A program made the position numbers and the translations under genes. From Ustilago trichophora (lineage: Eukaryota; Basidiomycota; Ustilaginomycetes; Ustilaginales; Ustilaginaceae), in the NCBI GenBank assembly GCA_900323505.1, contig OOIN01000012.1, forward strand, positions 372,001 through 436,000: a DNA stretch of 64,000 bases. The letters run 5' to 3'. This document shows, one piece after another, positions 29,046 through 39,942 of this stretch (within the stretch, counting starts at the first letter, position 1; each line of letters begins with the position of its first letter). The notes beneath the pieces were generated by a model, which saw only the letters and a program-made list of their open reading frames with translations, ran no database searches and was not told the origin of the DNA.

Positions 29046-32000
29046 CTATGCCTTCTCCTGTGCCCTCCCGATTCCCATCCCGACCCTGACAAGCGTCTCG
29101 ATCGCCGCTTTGCCATTATCCACCAAATCCTGATCCCATACCACCCTCCCTTCTTCAAACACGAGCACAATGGTGCTTCCTCCAAATTTAAAGTAACCAA
29201 ACTCGTGTCCGCGCTGCACCTTTTCGCCCTCCTTGACGGTGAGCACCGTGCTGCCGACCATCATGGCCCCGATGCAAACCGCGTAGAATGTACCAAACTT
29301 TTCGCTATGGAAAGGAACAACGACGCGAATGTTCTCACCATAGACATCGATAGCTGATCGAATGGCCATGGGATTTACAGTATAGTATTGGCCCGTGATC
29401 CACGTCACTTTGCCAACAGTGGCGTCGGCGGGGCAGTGGAATCGGTGATAATCCTGTGGGGCCAAACGGAAGATGGCCAGTGCTCCGCCGTTGTACGCCT
29501 CGACATTGACCTCTTTCTGGTTAACAGCATCGCCGAGCAAACGAGCAATGGAGAAATTTCGACCTTTGATCCAGATCCTAGTCGCTTCAGAGATGGTCTC
29601 AAACGCCATCATCCTACAATCTGCCCCCGAGACCAATCTACCCGCATTGTCCGGTTCCTCGTTCGGTCGCGCATCGGGTTTCAACTTGCGGTAGAAAAAC
29701 TCGTTGAATGTCTTGAAGCTGTCCAGTGGATCGCGGATCTCGTCCGTGTCGAGGTTGTGGAAGCTGATGAATGTCGGAATCTCTCGAGCCGAAGCTGGAT
29801 TGTCAAACTTGACGCCTTGCTTGACACTCATGTTCTTCAACATGCGCTTGACTCGGGCTCCCTCCATGCGAGACCGGGCACCCTGGTATAACAGCCGGAT
29901 GCCCAAGCGGACGTAGACCTGCATTTTTTCCTCCATCAGCTCTCCTGAAATGCGGTCCTGGACGATAATGTTGGCACTGTTGGCACCGAGAGAGTAATTG
30001 CCTTGACTGATCTTGTTGACCACCTTGGTATACCACTTGCGATGTGCTTGAGAGGCAGTGACGTAGTTGCGAACGGTAAGACTGTCCACCCGGCGCCAGT
30101 CCTGCGAAGCGCAGACGGCGAGGTGGGTGATGATGTCCATCTCGCCCTTCTTGTGCAGACGAGGCATGTGGCAGAGCGGACAGGATTGCAGTCGAACCAC
30201 GCGCTCAGGGACGGAAGCGTCATCGTAGGATGACGATTCGCCTTCAATGTTGATAAGGGGTGGTGTCGGCGAAGTGGAGAGCATGCCGGAGCTCGATCCA
30301 GATGTACTGCGGGGTTTGAGAGGGTGGGTGCCACCAGCGTGGCCAGATGAGTCGGTGGAAGAGGTCATCGACAAAGCTGAGAAGTCGCGGTCGAGGGTCT
30401 GCATCATTCCGCCCGAGCTGGTCATGCTTGCTCCAGGGACATCACTGCTGCTATTGCCGGATGCCGGCGGCACAGGTCGGCCATCTGCAGACCCGTGTGT
30501 GCTATACGCATCAGCTCCACTAAAATCCATGTCCTGATTGAGATCAGTGCCGATATCGCCTACACCCCCAAGCGCGGGGGTCTGTGTACCGCTGTTGAAG
30601 CTGGACGATGCGTGTGCTGCCTTCCTCTTGAGATCCCATGGCTTTTGCACTTCAGCTTCGAGCGCAACAATAGTTTCTTCAAATGTCAGCTCGTCCTCTT
30701 CGGGGTTCTTGTTGACGTGAAGGAAGAAGCCGTCGAGCGTCTTTGTGCTGAGCGTACTGCCCAAGCTATCGAGCATGCTAGAGAGCTCGAGACGCGATAG
30801 AGTGCCGCTGTCGTTCGTGTCAAATTGCTGTGCCAGCTGTCGCCAGAATCGCTGACGGAGCGCATCGTAGGGGGTAAACTTGGCCTGAATCGTGAGCGCA
30901 GGATGCTTGTTGGTGCGCTTGAACTTGACCTCCTCGTCCTTCTCGACACGGGAGAGTGGCAAAACGAACTCCTTCATCGAGCCCAGAATGCCTTCCTCAT
31001 CCGCTTTGTACAAACCGGTCTGGGGATCAGGCTTTGGTGCTACATCCAGCAGATCCGCGATCGAGATCTGCGCACCTCCTACGTAGTCGTTGGACGACAT
31101 TCGATCCCAGTCGTAGATCATGAATTTGGTCTGGAAGTTGGTCTCGTGTCTGCGGACGTGGAAAAGCAGCTTTTCGTTCCAAGTTGGGTTGAGGGTGTGA
31201 CGGGCGACTCGAGTGCGGAAGATCTTCTGACCGAAACTGATGATGGCGAAAGGATCCATGTCGAACCCGGTGTGAGTCATGTTGGACCAGCGCGGTAAGT
31301 CGGATGCGCCTTTGACTTCCATCATGACAATGCCGATGATGTCCATGCCCATTTCTGCCTTGAAGGCAAACTCGCCACGATTGCGTCGCTTTCGGCCACG
31401 TCGTTTGGCGCGGAGAGGAGCCGATGGGGCCACAGCAGCACCTGTCGCGTCGAGATGGGCGGCAGATGGAGGCAGAGCCGCGTTCTGCTTGAGACGTTTG
31501 ACACCGGGCAGGCGACGTCTTATACGTGGCCTGGTACCGGTGGCCGCGACCGACTCGGCAGGAGTGCCGGCTCGTGATGGGTCAAAGTCGGATGCGCTGG
31601 CGTCGACGGGTGTGGCAGTGCCCGAGGTTTGTGCAGACTTGAGGCTTTTGTTGCGAGAAAAGATGCGGCCGAACTTGCCACCAGACTGCTGTTGAGGTGG
31701 TGGTGTGAGCAATGCACCGCTAGACTGGGAGGTGCCTGCAGCCTGAGGAGGCGATGCAGGGACGCCAGCAATGGTTTGATAGTGTTGGTCATACACGCCT
31801 TCGTCGTCGGAATCAAACTCGAGGGCGTCGTTGAGATCGCTGGGCTCGCCTTCCGAGGTAGCAAGATCGTCGTCGTCATCATCCTCATCGTCGTTGTCGT
31901 CGTCGTCATCTTCTTCGTCTTCGGTGTCGCTGCTCAGTCCATCATCGACAAAGGCCTCTGCAGCAGCGGTTGTACCGACCGACTGAGAGGCAGGGATGGC

Positions 32001-33035
32001 ACGAACCGCGGCGCCCTGAGTGCCGAGCGCAGCTAGCACAAGTCGATTGTAGACCTCGTCGACGCCCCAGGATCGCGGACCAGAAGCAGGTTTGGGCTGT
32101 TGGATGGCTGGGGTAGTTGATGTTGGAACAAAGCCGATCTTGACCTGCAACTCGCCGCTGATCTTTGCATCGGGATGCGAAGACTCTACAGGCAACCAGA
32201 GCGGTTGAGCTTTTGACCATTCAGCCAAGCCATGTGTGCACCATTGAGCTACGGGAAGCGAGCATTCGCCCATGTAGTCGTTGCCAGAAAAGCGATCTTT
32301 ATCCCAGATGACAAATTCGAGCGACGAGACCATGCCATTGGAGGCGTCGAGCTGGATAGAGCCGCGAGGCGGTTTTGCGTCAAGGGCGGCGCTGGAGCCA
32401 GACAAGGGTAGAGACTCTGTTGGAAGGGAAGAGGAAGAGGAACGAGCACGTCGACGAAGACGCATGGGACGAGGCATTTGTCTGCCCACCACACGTGCAC
32501 CTGCTGCGCCGAGTTTGACGGGAGCGACGAGGATCTTGGAAGCAGCGCCCGAAATCTTTTTGGTGGAAGCGGAACGGAATCCGAGACGAGGACGAGATTT
32601 GGTAGCAGAATCTGGAGTGAGATGGGTGGAACCAGCTTGGGCGCTGACGTCGGCAACAGCATGCTGAATGGCGGCACGAACGACGCTCGAGTCAATGTCG
32701 TCGCTGGCTACGGCGGCAAAGTGAGGCCCGAACCAGTCGGGGAGGACGGGAAAGTCGAAGGTGGCCTCATCTGATTTCCAGACGGGGTCGAGTGTCTTTG
32801 GCTTGACAGTGGTATGCGAGTGAGGTGCGGCGGCGTGATGGGAGGAGGCAGCTGAGCCGGGCAAGCTGACAATGACAAAGGGATCTGATTTGCCATTCCT
32901 ATCCTTGGCAGCTAGATTTTTGGCCGAGAGTACCTGGACGCGCAAGGTGCATAGTGCCGCTGAGGATGTTGTAGACGAAGAAGACCCTTCCGGCGGGGAT
33001 GGCGGAGTTGTGTTGGTGTGCCCTTGCGATGTCAT
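29046..33035 (-). CDS. PSD2: Phosphatidylserine decarboxylase, PSD2 type, with C2 and EF-hand domains
   Basis: The enzyme turns phosphatidylserine into phosphatidylethanolamine at endomembranes. The 1329-residue proenzyme starts at the ATG at 33035; the frame above it opens only at GTG. Domains in order: a C2 domain starting at about 30 (LRVQVLSAKNLAAKDRNGKS, later SLEFVIWDKDRFSGNDYMGE), apparently split by an insert of about 130 residues; an acidic Asp/Glu run; and a second C2 from about 564 (VMMEVKGASDLPRWSN, TRVARHTLNPTWNEKLLFHV). An EF-hand loop (DTNDSGTLSRLE, about 739-750) and the PSD catalytic domain (about 1010-1320) follow. The catalytic part has PLDSFKTFNEFFYRKLKP, APQDYHRFHCP and the self-cleavage motif FGGST near 1284-1288. 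The Gly-Ser bond there is cut to form the pyruvoyl group. The order matches fungal PSD2 rather than mitochondrial PSD1; no mitochondrial leader is seen. Confidence 0.94.
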   Translation of the reverse strand: MTSQGHTNTTPPSPPEGSSSSTTSSAALCTLRVQVLSAKNLAAKDRNGKSDPFVIVSLPGSAASSHHAAAPHSHTTVKPKTLDPVWKSDEATFDFPVLPDWFGPHFAAVASDDIDSSVVRAAIQHAVADVSAQAGSTHLTPDSATKSRPRLGFRSASTKKISGAASKILVAPVKLGAAGARVVGRQMPRPMRLRRRARSSSSSLPTESLPLSGSSAALDAKPPRGSIQLDASNGMVSSLEFVIWDKDRFSGNDYMGECSLPVAQWCTHGLAEWSKAQPLWLPVESSHPDAKISGELQVKIGFVPTSTTPAIQQPKPASGPRSWGVDEVYNRLVLAALGTQGAAVRAIPASQSVGTTAAAEAFVDDGLSSDTEDEEDDDDDNDDEDDDDDDLATSEGEPSDLNDALEFDSDDEGVYDQHYQTIAGVPASPPQAAGTSQSSGALLTPPPQQQSGGKFGRIFSRNKSLKSAQTSGTATPVDASASDFDPSRAGTPAESVAATGTRPRIRRRLPGVKRLKQNAALPPSAAHLDATGAAVAPSAPLRAKRRGRKRRNRGEFAFKAEMGMDIIGIVMMEVKGASDLPRWSNMTHTGFDMDPFAIISFGQKIFRTRVARHTLNPTWNEKLLFHVRRHETNFQTKFMIYDWDRMSSNDYVGGAQISIADLLDVAPKPDPQTGLYKADEEGILGSMKEFVLPLSRVEKDEEVKFKRTNKHPALTIQAKFTPYDALRQRFWRQLAQQFDTNDSGTLSRLELSSMLDSLGSTLSTKTLDGFFLHVNKNPEEDELTFEETIVALEAEVQKPWDLKRKAAHASSSFNSGTQTPALGGVGDIGTDLNQDMDFSGADAYSTHGSADGRPVPPASGNSSSDVPGASMTSSGGMMQTLDRDFSALSMTSSTDSSGHAGGTHPLKPRSTSGSSSGMLSTSPTPPLINIEGESSSYDDASVPERVVRLQSCPLCHMPRLHKKGEMDIITHLAVCASQDWRRVDSLTVRNYVTASQAHRKWYTKVVNKISQGNYSLGANSANIIVQDRISGELMEEKMQVYVRLGIRLLYQGARSRMEGARVKRMLKNMSVKQGVKFDNPASAREIPTFISFHNLDTDEIRDPLDSFKTFNEFFYRKLKPDARPNEEPDNAGRLVSGADCRMMAFETISEATRIWIKGRNFSIARLLGDAVNQKEVNVEAYNGGALAIFRLAPQDYHRFHCPADATVGKVTWITGQYYTVNPMAIRSAIDVYGENIRVVVPFHSEKFGTFYAVCIGAMMVGSTVLTVKEGEKVQRGHEFGYFKFGGSTIVLVFEEGRVVWDQDLVDNGKAAIETLVRVGMGIGRAQEKA

Positions 33036-34715
33036 GGTTGGAGACTGACCACAAACCACAGCAGCAGCGATGATGTCAACAATGTGTCAAGATGCTGTCA
33101 AGTCCCCTCGGAGAAGCCAAGAGACGATGATAGCAGGGTGAACGTGAGATGGTGAGCAAGAGGATTGAGTGAGGCGCTGTTAAATGAAGCGATGCGCCGA
33201 GTGATGGTCGTCTTAAAGTTTACAAGAGAGTCGTGTGCTGCTTTGCAGAATCAATATGGATGTGATGTTTGAAGAGCAGAGATGAGCTGTGCCGGCAACC
33301 ACACCCTTGTCAAGGCAGATGGCGATGCTGCATACAAGCAAATAGGAGAAGGACAAAGCACAAGGAGAAGGTGCACAAAAAATGGCAGGCTGTGCTCGTT
33401 CGGACAGATGATCCGAGCGTTTGAAATGTTCACTGCACACACCACGACACAGCTTGGCGTCTTTTCGACGTCACATTTTTCTCCACACCTCGCAGTCACA
33501 GCAACTAAACACACACACACACACACTCTCTCTCTCTCTCTCTCTTTCTCTCTCCTCTTGAAGCTCAATAAGCTACTACAGTACTACTCCTCTCCATCTT
33601 GTCGATCGTACCAAAGATGTTGGGCTGATCCATGGATGTGCTTTGGATGCATTCGAGGCAAAGTATTGTTTTTTTTTTTTTGGTCTAAAAGCACATGCAT
33701 ATGCAGACATCCGACACGGCACCCACACACGCATGCACTGCCTCTCTGCACACGCATTCACGCCCATCATTCTCGGCATCTCTCGTCCTCGCCCACCTCT
33801 TCATCATCATTCAAAAGCGATTCATCAGAAGCGAAGCCGATCAGCAACATCTCGAGAACGACTACTGGATGATGAAGAAGAAGAAGATGACGGTCAGGAT
33901 CAGCGGACAGTCTTTGAAGCACTGAGCAACCACATTATTGCACGGAACCGCCAATCCGGTGTTTGGGTGCGCATGTGCTTATTATTATTATTATTTTTTT
34001 TCCTTGCGTTTTGGCGTGTCCGGTGTTGGTCTCCGCCTAAATTCTTGTAAGCAACAAGCGAGAGAATCGTCAAAAGCTCACCAATGTCACACACAACTCT
34101 TTTTTTTCCGAGACAGTTGGCATGCCAGCGCCGCCGCACTGCAAACCCAAGCCGCCTGCAAATAGTGCATCTTGCTGAGCCTTTCCCACTCCAAGCTCGA
34201 TTCTTGTTTGAGATTGACGAGGAAGACATCTTGAATAACATAAGAAGCTGTACTGTACGGTAGAGTAAGTTAGCGAAGGCTTGTCAAAAAGGAACCCCGC
34301 TTCTCTCGGTTCAGTCTTGTTCGTATTCGTTTCGCCTCGCTGTCTCGACCGGAAAAAAGTCTCTCAGCAGAATGGAATCAAAGCAAGCTCTAACATCATC
34401 TTGTAAATTCATGGCCGTCGCCACTCGGAACCGAAGCCCCGCCCCGTAGCGCGGTCGAATACGGAAATTCGCCCTGTTGCCTGCGAGAGAGGTTGGATTT
34501 CAAACTCGAACAATCTTCCAGAGCCCCAAAAGGAGAGAGATAGAGAGAGAGGCGACGCTGCGAGATGCCGTGCGAGTGATGTCCAGTTCAATTCAATGTG
34601 AGCGAAAAGAAGTTGTTGGTTGGTCGCTGTTCGGCTATATTGAACAATCGTCTCCATCACCATCTGCTCCAACCCTCTTTACCAACAACAGCAAACTCCC
34701 ACATATCATTCAAAG
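33036..34715. other. Divergent intergenic region between PSD and the NDUFA4-like gene
   Basis: 1.68 kb with an (AC)n(TC)n tract at about 33509-33553, poly-T near 33669-33681, and a TACTGTAC motif near 34249-34262. ORFs here translate repeats or lack any family resemblance. Both promoters must lie within it. Confidence 0.6.
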
Positions 34716-35613
34716 ATGGCCGGTCCAGCAGCCCAGGCAGCCAAGAACAAGGCTCGTCAGCTCTTCATGAAGAACTGGTGCGTATTTACCCCACCTTCAA
34801 CTTTGACGCACGGTGGAATTTGATGGAGCTCCTTACGATTCCTCTAAGTGCTTGATCGAGCACGACGCACCCCCTCGGTGGATGGTCGTATCGAAGCGGA
34901 GACGATTGGGACCGTCTTGGTAGCATCAGCAAATACCAAATAGAATCGGACGAATGGCATGACTGACTCCCTCCTTGATCTTGGTTCTATTGCGTTTCAT
35001 TGATGCAAACAGGTACGCTCCCGAAGTTCTTCCCATCTACGTTATCACTGGTCTCGCTGCCGGTGGTGCCACCTGGTAAGTCATTCGCACTCCCTCACTT
35101 CACAAGCAGCAATCACGCCTTTGTCGGCAACTCCTCCGCCTTTCAGGAAAGCACGCATCGATCTATACCGTCCATTCGGCAAGCATCCGATCCCTCTCGA
35201 ACGCCACACGCCACCGGCTTTCTCTTCATCGGTTCACAACCGTCCCTTCAACCTGTCATCATCCCAATCACCAGCAAGACAATCGCAGAGCCCCTCATCC
35301 ATCGCCATTTCTTTGCTTCAGCTCGGTTGCCAGACTCGCACGGATTAGCCGCTTCCCCTATTGCCAACTCGCCACATCCTTCTTCTCTTCACATGTAAGC
35401 ATCGCCATGCTGACCCTCCTTCCTCGTTTCTCTCTTCCCTTTGATGCCGCGCAACTGAACAGGTACTTGAGCCGTCTCGCACGTGGTCCAGACGTCATCT
35501 GGGACCGAAAGAACAACCCTACCCCTTGGAACAACGTTGAACCTGGCACAAACACCAAACTCATGTCGGTCAACCAGCAGTTTGACAAGTCGTACAAGCG
35601 CGACCGTCTTTAA
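34716..35613 (+). CDS. NDUFA4 / MLRQ-type respiratory chain subunit (three exons)
   Basis: Exons 34716-34777, 35013-35075 and 35463-35613 join at GT...AG to give 91 residues. The ORFs in this stretch miss the gene because its exons are short. The spliced protein reads PEVLPIYVITGLAAGGATWYLSRLARGPDVIWDRKNNPTPWNN across the junctions. It has a single membrane segment and the family's DVxWDR..NPxPWN and SVN...D motifs seen in human NDUFA4. That protein was first assigned to complex I and later found in cytochrome c oxidase, so this one should sit in the mitochondrial inner membrane. Two introns (235 and 387 bp) exceed the coding length. Both junctions split a Trp codon as TG|G followed by TAC, so the two splice sites are near-identical. 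Confidence 0.9.
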
Positions 35614-36033
35614 ACCAGCTACTTTTTCGGTCTAGCTTGTCTTTTCAAATTTTGTATCCAGATCCGAAATCTGAATCTATTCTCTCGACTTTGTAATTCG
35701 TTCAGGATCAACGTGCGAGCAACTCGTTTGGCAGAACAACCAGCACAGCAAAGTCCAGCAGACACTCGAAAGTGTCTGAAGGCCTGGAGAATGTCATACA
35801 GCGTAGTTCAAAGGTCGTCTTTCGGGATGAGTTGGTTGATGGCAATTGCACACACTGGGAGTATGACTTCATGGAGAGGATGAATGGTATGAGACTCTAT
35901 TGCGAACAAAACGAAAGACGGGGACAGGATTAGGAATACACACAAAGAAAGAAAGGAAGACAAAAACCACGACTTTTTGGTCCAGGAAGAGGATGGCATA
36001 TATCTATGTTGGCCAGTTTTGTTGGCTCTTGCT
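35614..36033. other. Convergent 3' region (NDUFA4-like / GDH)
   Basis: 420 bp without a gene, holding both 3' ends. No distinctive element is seen. Confidence 0.55.
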
Positions 36034-37398
36034 CTAAAACCAGTCGCCGTGCTGTCGCATGGCATCGGCGACCTTCTTGAAGCCTGCAATGTTGGCACCT
36101 CCGACCAAGCTGGGCAGCTTTTCTGCCACCTTGTCGTCCTTTGCTGGGAACTTTTGGCCAGTGGTGAAGCAGTTGTCGTAAGCGTTCTTCATGATGTCCT
36201 TGAGTTTCTGGTCGACCTCCTCGTGAGTCCATGTAAGACGGGCCGAGTTCTGAGCCATTTCCAATCCGCTGACTGCGACACCACCCGAGTTGGCGGCTTT
36301 GCCGGGACCGTACCAGCATGGAGACGACGAGGTGAGACGCGAGTGTTCAAAGACGTCAATGGCAGATTGCGTCAGACCCATGTTGGAACCTTCGGCGACG
36401 TAGCGGCAGCCAGCGGCAAGGGCAGCCTTGGCCTCTTGGTCGTTGAGCTCGTTCTGGGTGGCGCAGGGAAGAGCAACGTCGTAAGAGGAGACGAGGGTCC
36501 AAGGGCGGGAGCCCTCGTGGAACTCGAGAGAGCCAGAGGCGTTGCCAAAGGCAGAGAGCTCGCCACGGTTGTACTTGATCTCGGCAATCTTTTGAATCAT
36601 CTCGGCAGTGAATCCCTTGCCATCCTTGGCGATGAGGGAGCCCTTGGAGTCTGAAAGAGAGAGAACGGTACCGCCAAGCTCGAGCACCTTGAGCGCCGCG
36701 TACTGGGCGACGTTGCCCGAACCGGAAATGACGACCTTCTTGCCCTTGAATCCGTTGCTGCCCTGCTCGACGTGGTTGATCATGTGCTCGACGTAGTAGA
36801 TCAAACCGTAGCCAGTAGCTTCGGGTCGAATGTTGCTTCCTCCCCAGTCCATTGCCTTGCCAGTGATGACACCGGTCCATTCATTCCTGAGCTGCTTGTA
36901 CGTGCCAAAGACAAATCCGGCCTCTCGGGTCGAGAAGCCAATGTCACCAGCAGGAACATCCGTGTTGGGACCAATATGCCTCTGCAGCTCGGTGGCGAAA
37001 GCCTTGCAGAATCGACGCACCTCGGCATCGCTCTTACCCTTAGGGTTAAAGTCACTGCCACCTTTACCACCGCCAATGTTGAGTCCGGTGAGGGCGTTCT
37101 TGAAGATCTGCTCAAAGCCAAGGAACTTGAGGACCGAGAGGTTGACGGTCTCGTGCAGACGCAAACCACCCTTGTAAGGACCAAGGGCAGAGTTGAACTG
37201 AACACGGTAGCCGCGGTTGACGCGAGCTACGTGGTTGTCATCCTCCCAAACGACGCGGAACTGGATGATGCGCTCGGGAATTTGGATGATCTCGAAAGCT
37301 TTGTTGTACTCGGGGTACTGCTCGAGGAAAGGTGCAAGGGTGGTGGAGAGCTCGTTGAGAGCCTGCTCGAACTCGGGCTCGGAGGGAAGGTTCGACAT
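36034..37398 (-). CDS. GDH1: NADP-specific glutamate dehydrogenase
   Basis: This cytosolic enzyme assimilates ammonium by making glutamate from 2-oxoglutarate with NADPH. The single-exon gene gives 454 residues, the normal size of the hexameric fungal enzyme. It has GPYKGGLRLH (substrate loop), LNIGGGKGGSDFNPKGKSD (107-125, active-site lysine around K112), DVPAGDIGFSTREAGFVFG, the Rossmann VVISGSGNVAQYAA, SDSKG (coenzyme end of the Rossmann fold), LPCATQNELN, VAEGSNMG and ANSGGVAVSGLEMAQNS. The ATG at 37398 matches the family N-terminus. A minus-strand TATAAAG lies about 125 bp upstream. The long plus-strand ORFs over it are antisense shadows caused by codon bias. Confidence 0.97.
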   Translation of the reverse strand: MSNLPSEPEFEQALNELSTTLAPFLEQYPEYNKAFEIIQIPERIIQFRVVWEDDNHVARVNRGYRVQFNSALGPYKGGLRLHETVNLSVLKFLGFEQIFKNALTGLNIGGGKGGSDFNPKGKSDAEVRRFCKAFATELQRHIGPNTDVPAGDIGFSTREAGFVFGTYKQLRNEWTGVITGKAMDWGGSNIRPEATGYGLIYYVEHMINHVEQGSNGFKGKKVVISGSGNVAQYAALKVLELGGTVLSLSDSKGSLIAKDGKGFTAEMIQKIAEIKYNRGELSAFGNASGSLEFHEGSRPWTLVSSYDVALPCATQNELNDQEAKAALAAGCRYVAEGSNMGLTQSAIDVFEHSRLTSSSPCWYGPGKAANSGGVAVSGLEMAQNSARLTWTHEEVDQKLKDIMKNAYDNCFTTGQKFPAKDDKVAEKLPSLVGGANIAGFKKVADAMRQHGDWF

Positions 37399-37521
37399 TG
37401 TGATGTGATGGGTATGAACGATGTCAGAGAGAGAGAGAGAGAGAGAGGTATGAAGGAGAAAGATACAAATTGTCTAGAGATCGAGGAAGCTATCACGATG
37501 GAAAGGGCTGGAGACACAGGT

Positions 37522-37528
37522 CTTTATA
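37522..37528 (-). promoter_or_regulatory. TATA box of GDH
   Basis: TATAAAG on the minus strand, about 125 bp upstream of the GDH start. A (GA)n run (about 37424-37447) lies between it and the ATG, in the probable leader. Confidence 0.5.
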
Positions 37529-38270
37529 GCATTCTCTATGGCTCAGAGGTGGAAGGGTCTGGTATCGATGAGAAGAATTTTGACTCCACCAACTGTAGAT
37601 TACCGAGACAGACCGAGCACAAGGCTACTACAACTACTGCTATGTGCGCTGGTGGAGGTCACCCGCGGTTGGAGCCGAGAGACACCGAATTAGCTCATTA
37701 TCAAGGATCAAGAATGAGCATGAGTGTGATTGCCAGTGTGAGAGTGAGTCACCTGGAGTCCCCGCTTAGCGGGAGGCTCGACCAACCATCTTGTAGAAAT
37801 AGCGATGGCCGGTAGCGGAAATGGCAGGCGATGGAGGAACAGATTAGGCCGATTACGACAGCGTCGTGTGCTCATTGATCAATTCAAATCTAGGGCCAAC
37901 GGAAGGAAGCGGAAACTTGGCCGCCACTCTGAGCATGAGCATGCGGAAGTGAGAAAGATCAAGGTGGAGGGGAAGCAAAGTGGGAACCGAGATGGCGATA
38001 CATGATTCGTTGATGGGCAACGAGAGATAAGGATTGCAGAAACAAGGATGGTGGTCCAATCGGTGACTTTGTTCTGATCAATATCTGACGTCGCCCCTTG
38101 ATTTCCGCCCGACTCCATGGGCGGAAGAAAAAAAAAGAAGAAGCTTCTTGTTGCTTTAAAAAGAATCGGACCAATTCAGGCAAGCAAGGGCGAAAAAGGG
38201 TTTCTCGGTGCGAATCTCGGCGCAATCCGCTTTCTGCACAAATTGTCGAAAATATGAAATTCGTAGAAGC

Positions 38271-38319
<49 letters not shown>
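38271..38319. repeat. (AGCA)12 microsatellite
   Basis: About 12 uninterrupted AGCA units, followed by imperfect CAGCCAAC/CAGCCAGC units. Confidence 0.95.
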
Positions 38320-38473
38320 ACAGCCAACCAGCCAGCCAGCAACCGATGCGAATCACGCAAAAAGCAAAAGCTCGCCTCTTTGCTTTCGTCGAATAGTTTG
38401 CTATCAGCAATCAATCTCGTCGAGCCAAATTTGCCGACTTTCACGCCGAGGAACATGATCAATCGCCATTTTA

Positions 38474-38525
38474 GAATACCATTCTCGAATACCATTCTCG
38501 AATACCATTCTCGAATACCATTCTC
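38474..38525. repeat. 13-bp tandem repeat, four exact copies
   Basis: The unit GAATACCATTCTC is repeated exactly four times (52 bp). Each copy contains GAAT...ATTC, a short inverted pair. Function unknown. Confidence 0.95.
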
Positions 38526-39942
38526 GCCTCTTCGCCGTTGATCGGAACGGGTCAACCAACCAGCAGAAGCCATTTTGGCAAAAGCCGCTTTTCCGCCTAA
38601 GCTTCAAAGTCATAGTGAACCATCGGCTGTGAAATCTGGTCCGCCGAATCTGATAGCTCCATTATCCGCCACAAACACACGAAAAAGATACAAAGACAGA
38701 CGCATGAGCGTGTGCGTGAACAAGTAAGCCATGCCCCGGAATATTTCAACTGATTGGCTGCAAAATTATCTGATCCGAGTTGATAACAAACGAACGAACC
38801 ACGCCCTTTTCATCTCCCGCGTCGACCCGTTGCAAAGTTGATTAACTCCGCTTTGCCATTCTTCCTTGTCGCTGGTTGACCAAGGTCCAAATTGAGTTGA
38901 CTTCGTTCAACGTCGGAAGCAGCCCTCACGTTGCTCTCGGCACCGTCTTTGCTCATGGTGGTCCCTCTTCACCGACCGCTGTCACATGGCCAAGGTTGCG
39001 CCAACATGGTAAGAAGACTGGGTCGAGTTAAGCAAGATTGCCATTCGTGATAGTTCAGGTCGTGAAAGCTGGGTCGCTTGCTCTTCACTCACGTACGATG
39101 CCGATGAGAACTTTGTCAATGATCTGCGCGGCACGTCCCTCGAAGCCGTGTGGAGAAACCTGGTCGATCTCATATGGAACCAACGCCACTCGTTGTTGAT
39201 GTTCATGCGGCGATCTGTTCTTCTTCCTCGACAGCTTCAGACTGAACCTGCGGGATCGACTCGAGCGAAACTTGCGATTGATCCATGTTATGTCGACATT
39301 ATTGCGACGAAAGGCCCGGTCGACGCTACACTCGGACGACGAGAGAGGGGAGTCGATTCATCCAAGAGCAATAACAGATTCATCTGGTGAGCATTGCAAG
39401 GTCATCACAAGATCTTTACGAGATCTTCCGCTTGATTTAGCATTGCTCACTCGATGTGAACACCACACCAGATGGCCTCCCATCCTCGAGTCCTGACAAG
39501 GTTTCCAAGTTTTGCAGAAAAAGCATATTGAGCAAATTGAGGCCAGAAAATTCAAGCCGAAAGCGTGACTTTGGAAATTAAAAAGAAAATCTCACACTTT
39601 TCCCGAGTGATTTTCAAATGGCCTCGCCGTGATTCGTCAGCCAACACGAGATCCATAGACACAAAATCTCTGGCTTGGTGTTGGTTGTGGCGAGAGCTCT
39701 AATCCAGAATTCACCGAAGTTCATGCCGGCATGCTCAGTCTTTCTCAAAGTCCAGATTTACCAAATCCGAACCAGACTCAGCCTCACTTGACCCGCATTG
39801 CACTTTCCACTACCACCATATCACAATCTTCACTCACCCCCCAGAACACCACCGGGCACCCTCTTCAGCAGCCGCAAACCAGCGCTGCTCTTCGTTATCG
39901 CTCTTCCATCAGCCTCCTTGCGTACTTTCACTTGGCTTCAAC

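Larger units (their letters stand above)
37399..39942. other. Divergent intergenic region between GDH and NAR1
   Basis: 2.54 kb with no supported gene. It carries an (AAGC)n tract and a 13-bp tandem repeat (separate entries). Weak ORFs of 60-200 codons here read mainly through those repeats. Confidence 0.55.

Noticed and set aside
36772..37815. 347-codon plus-strand ORF over GDH
   Set aside because: Antisense to a textbook NADP-GDH; no domain of its own.
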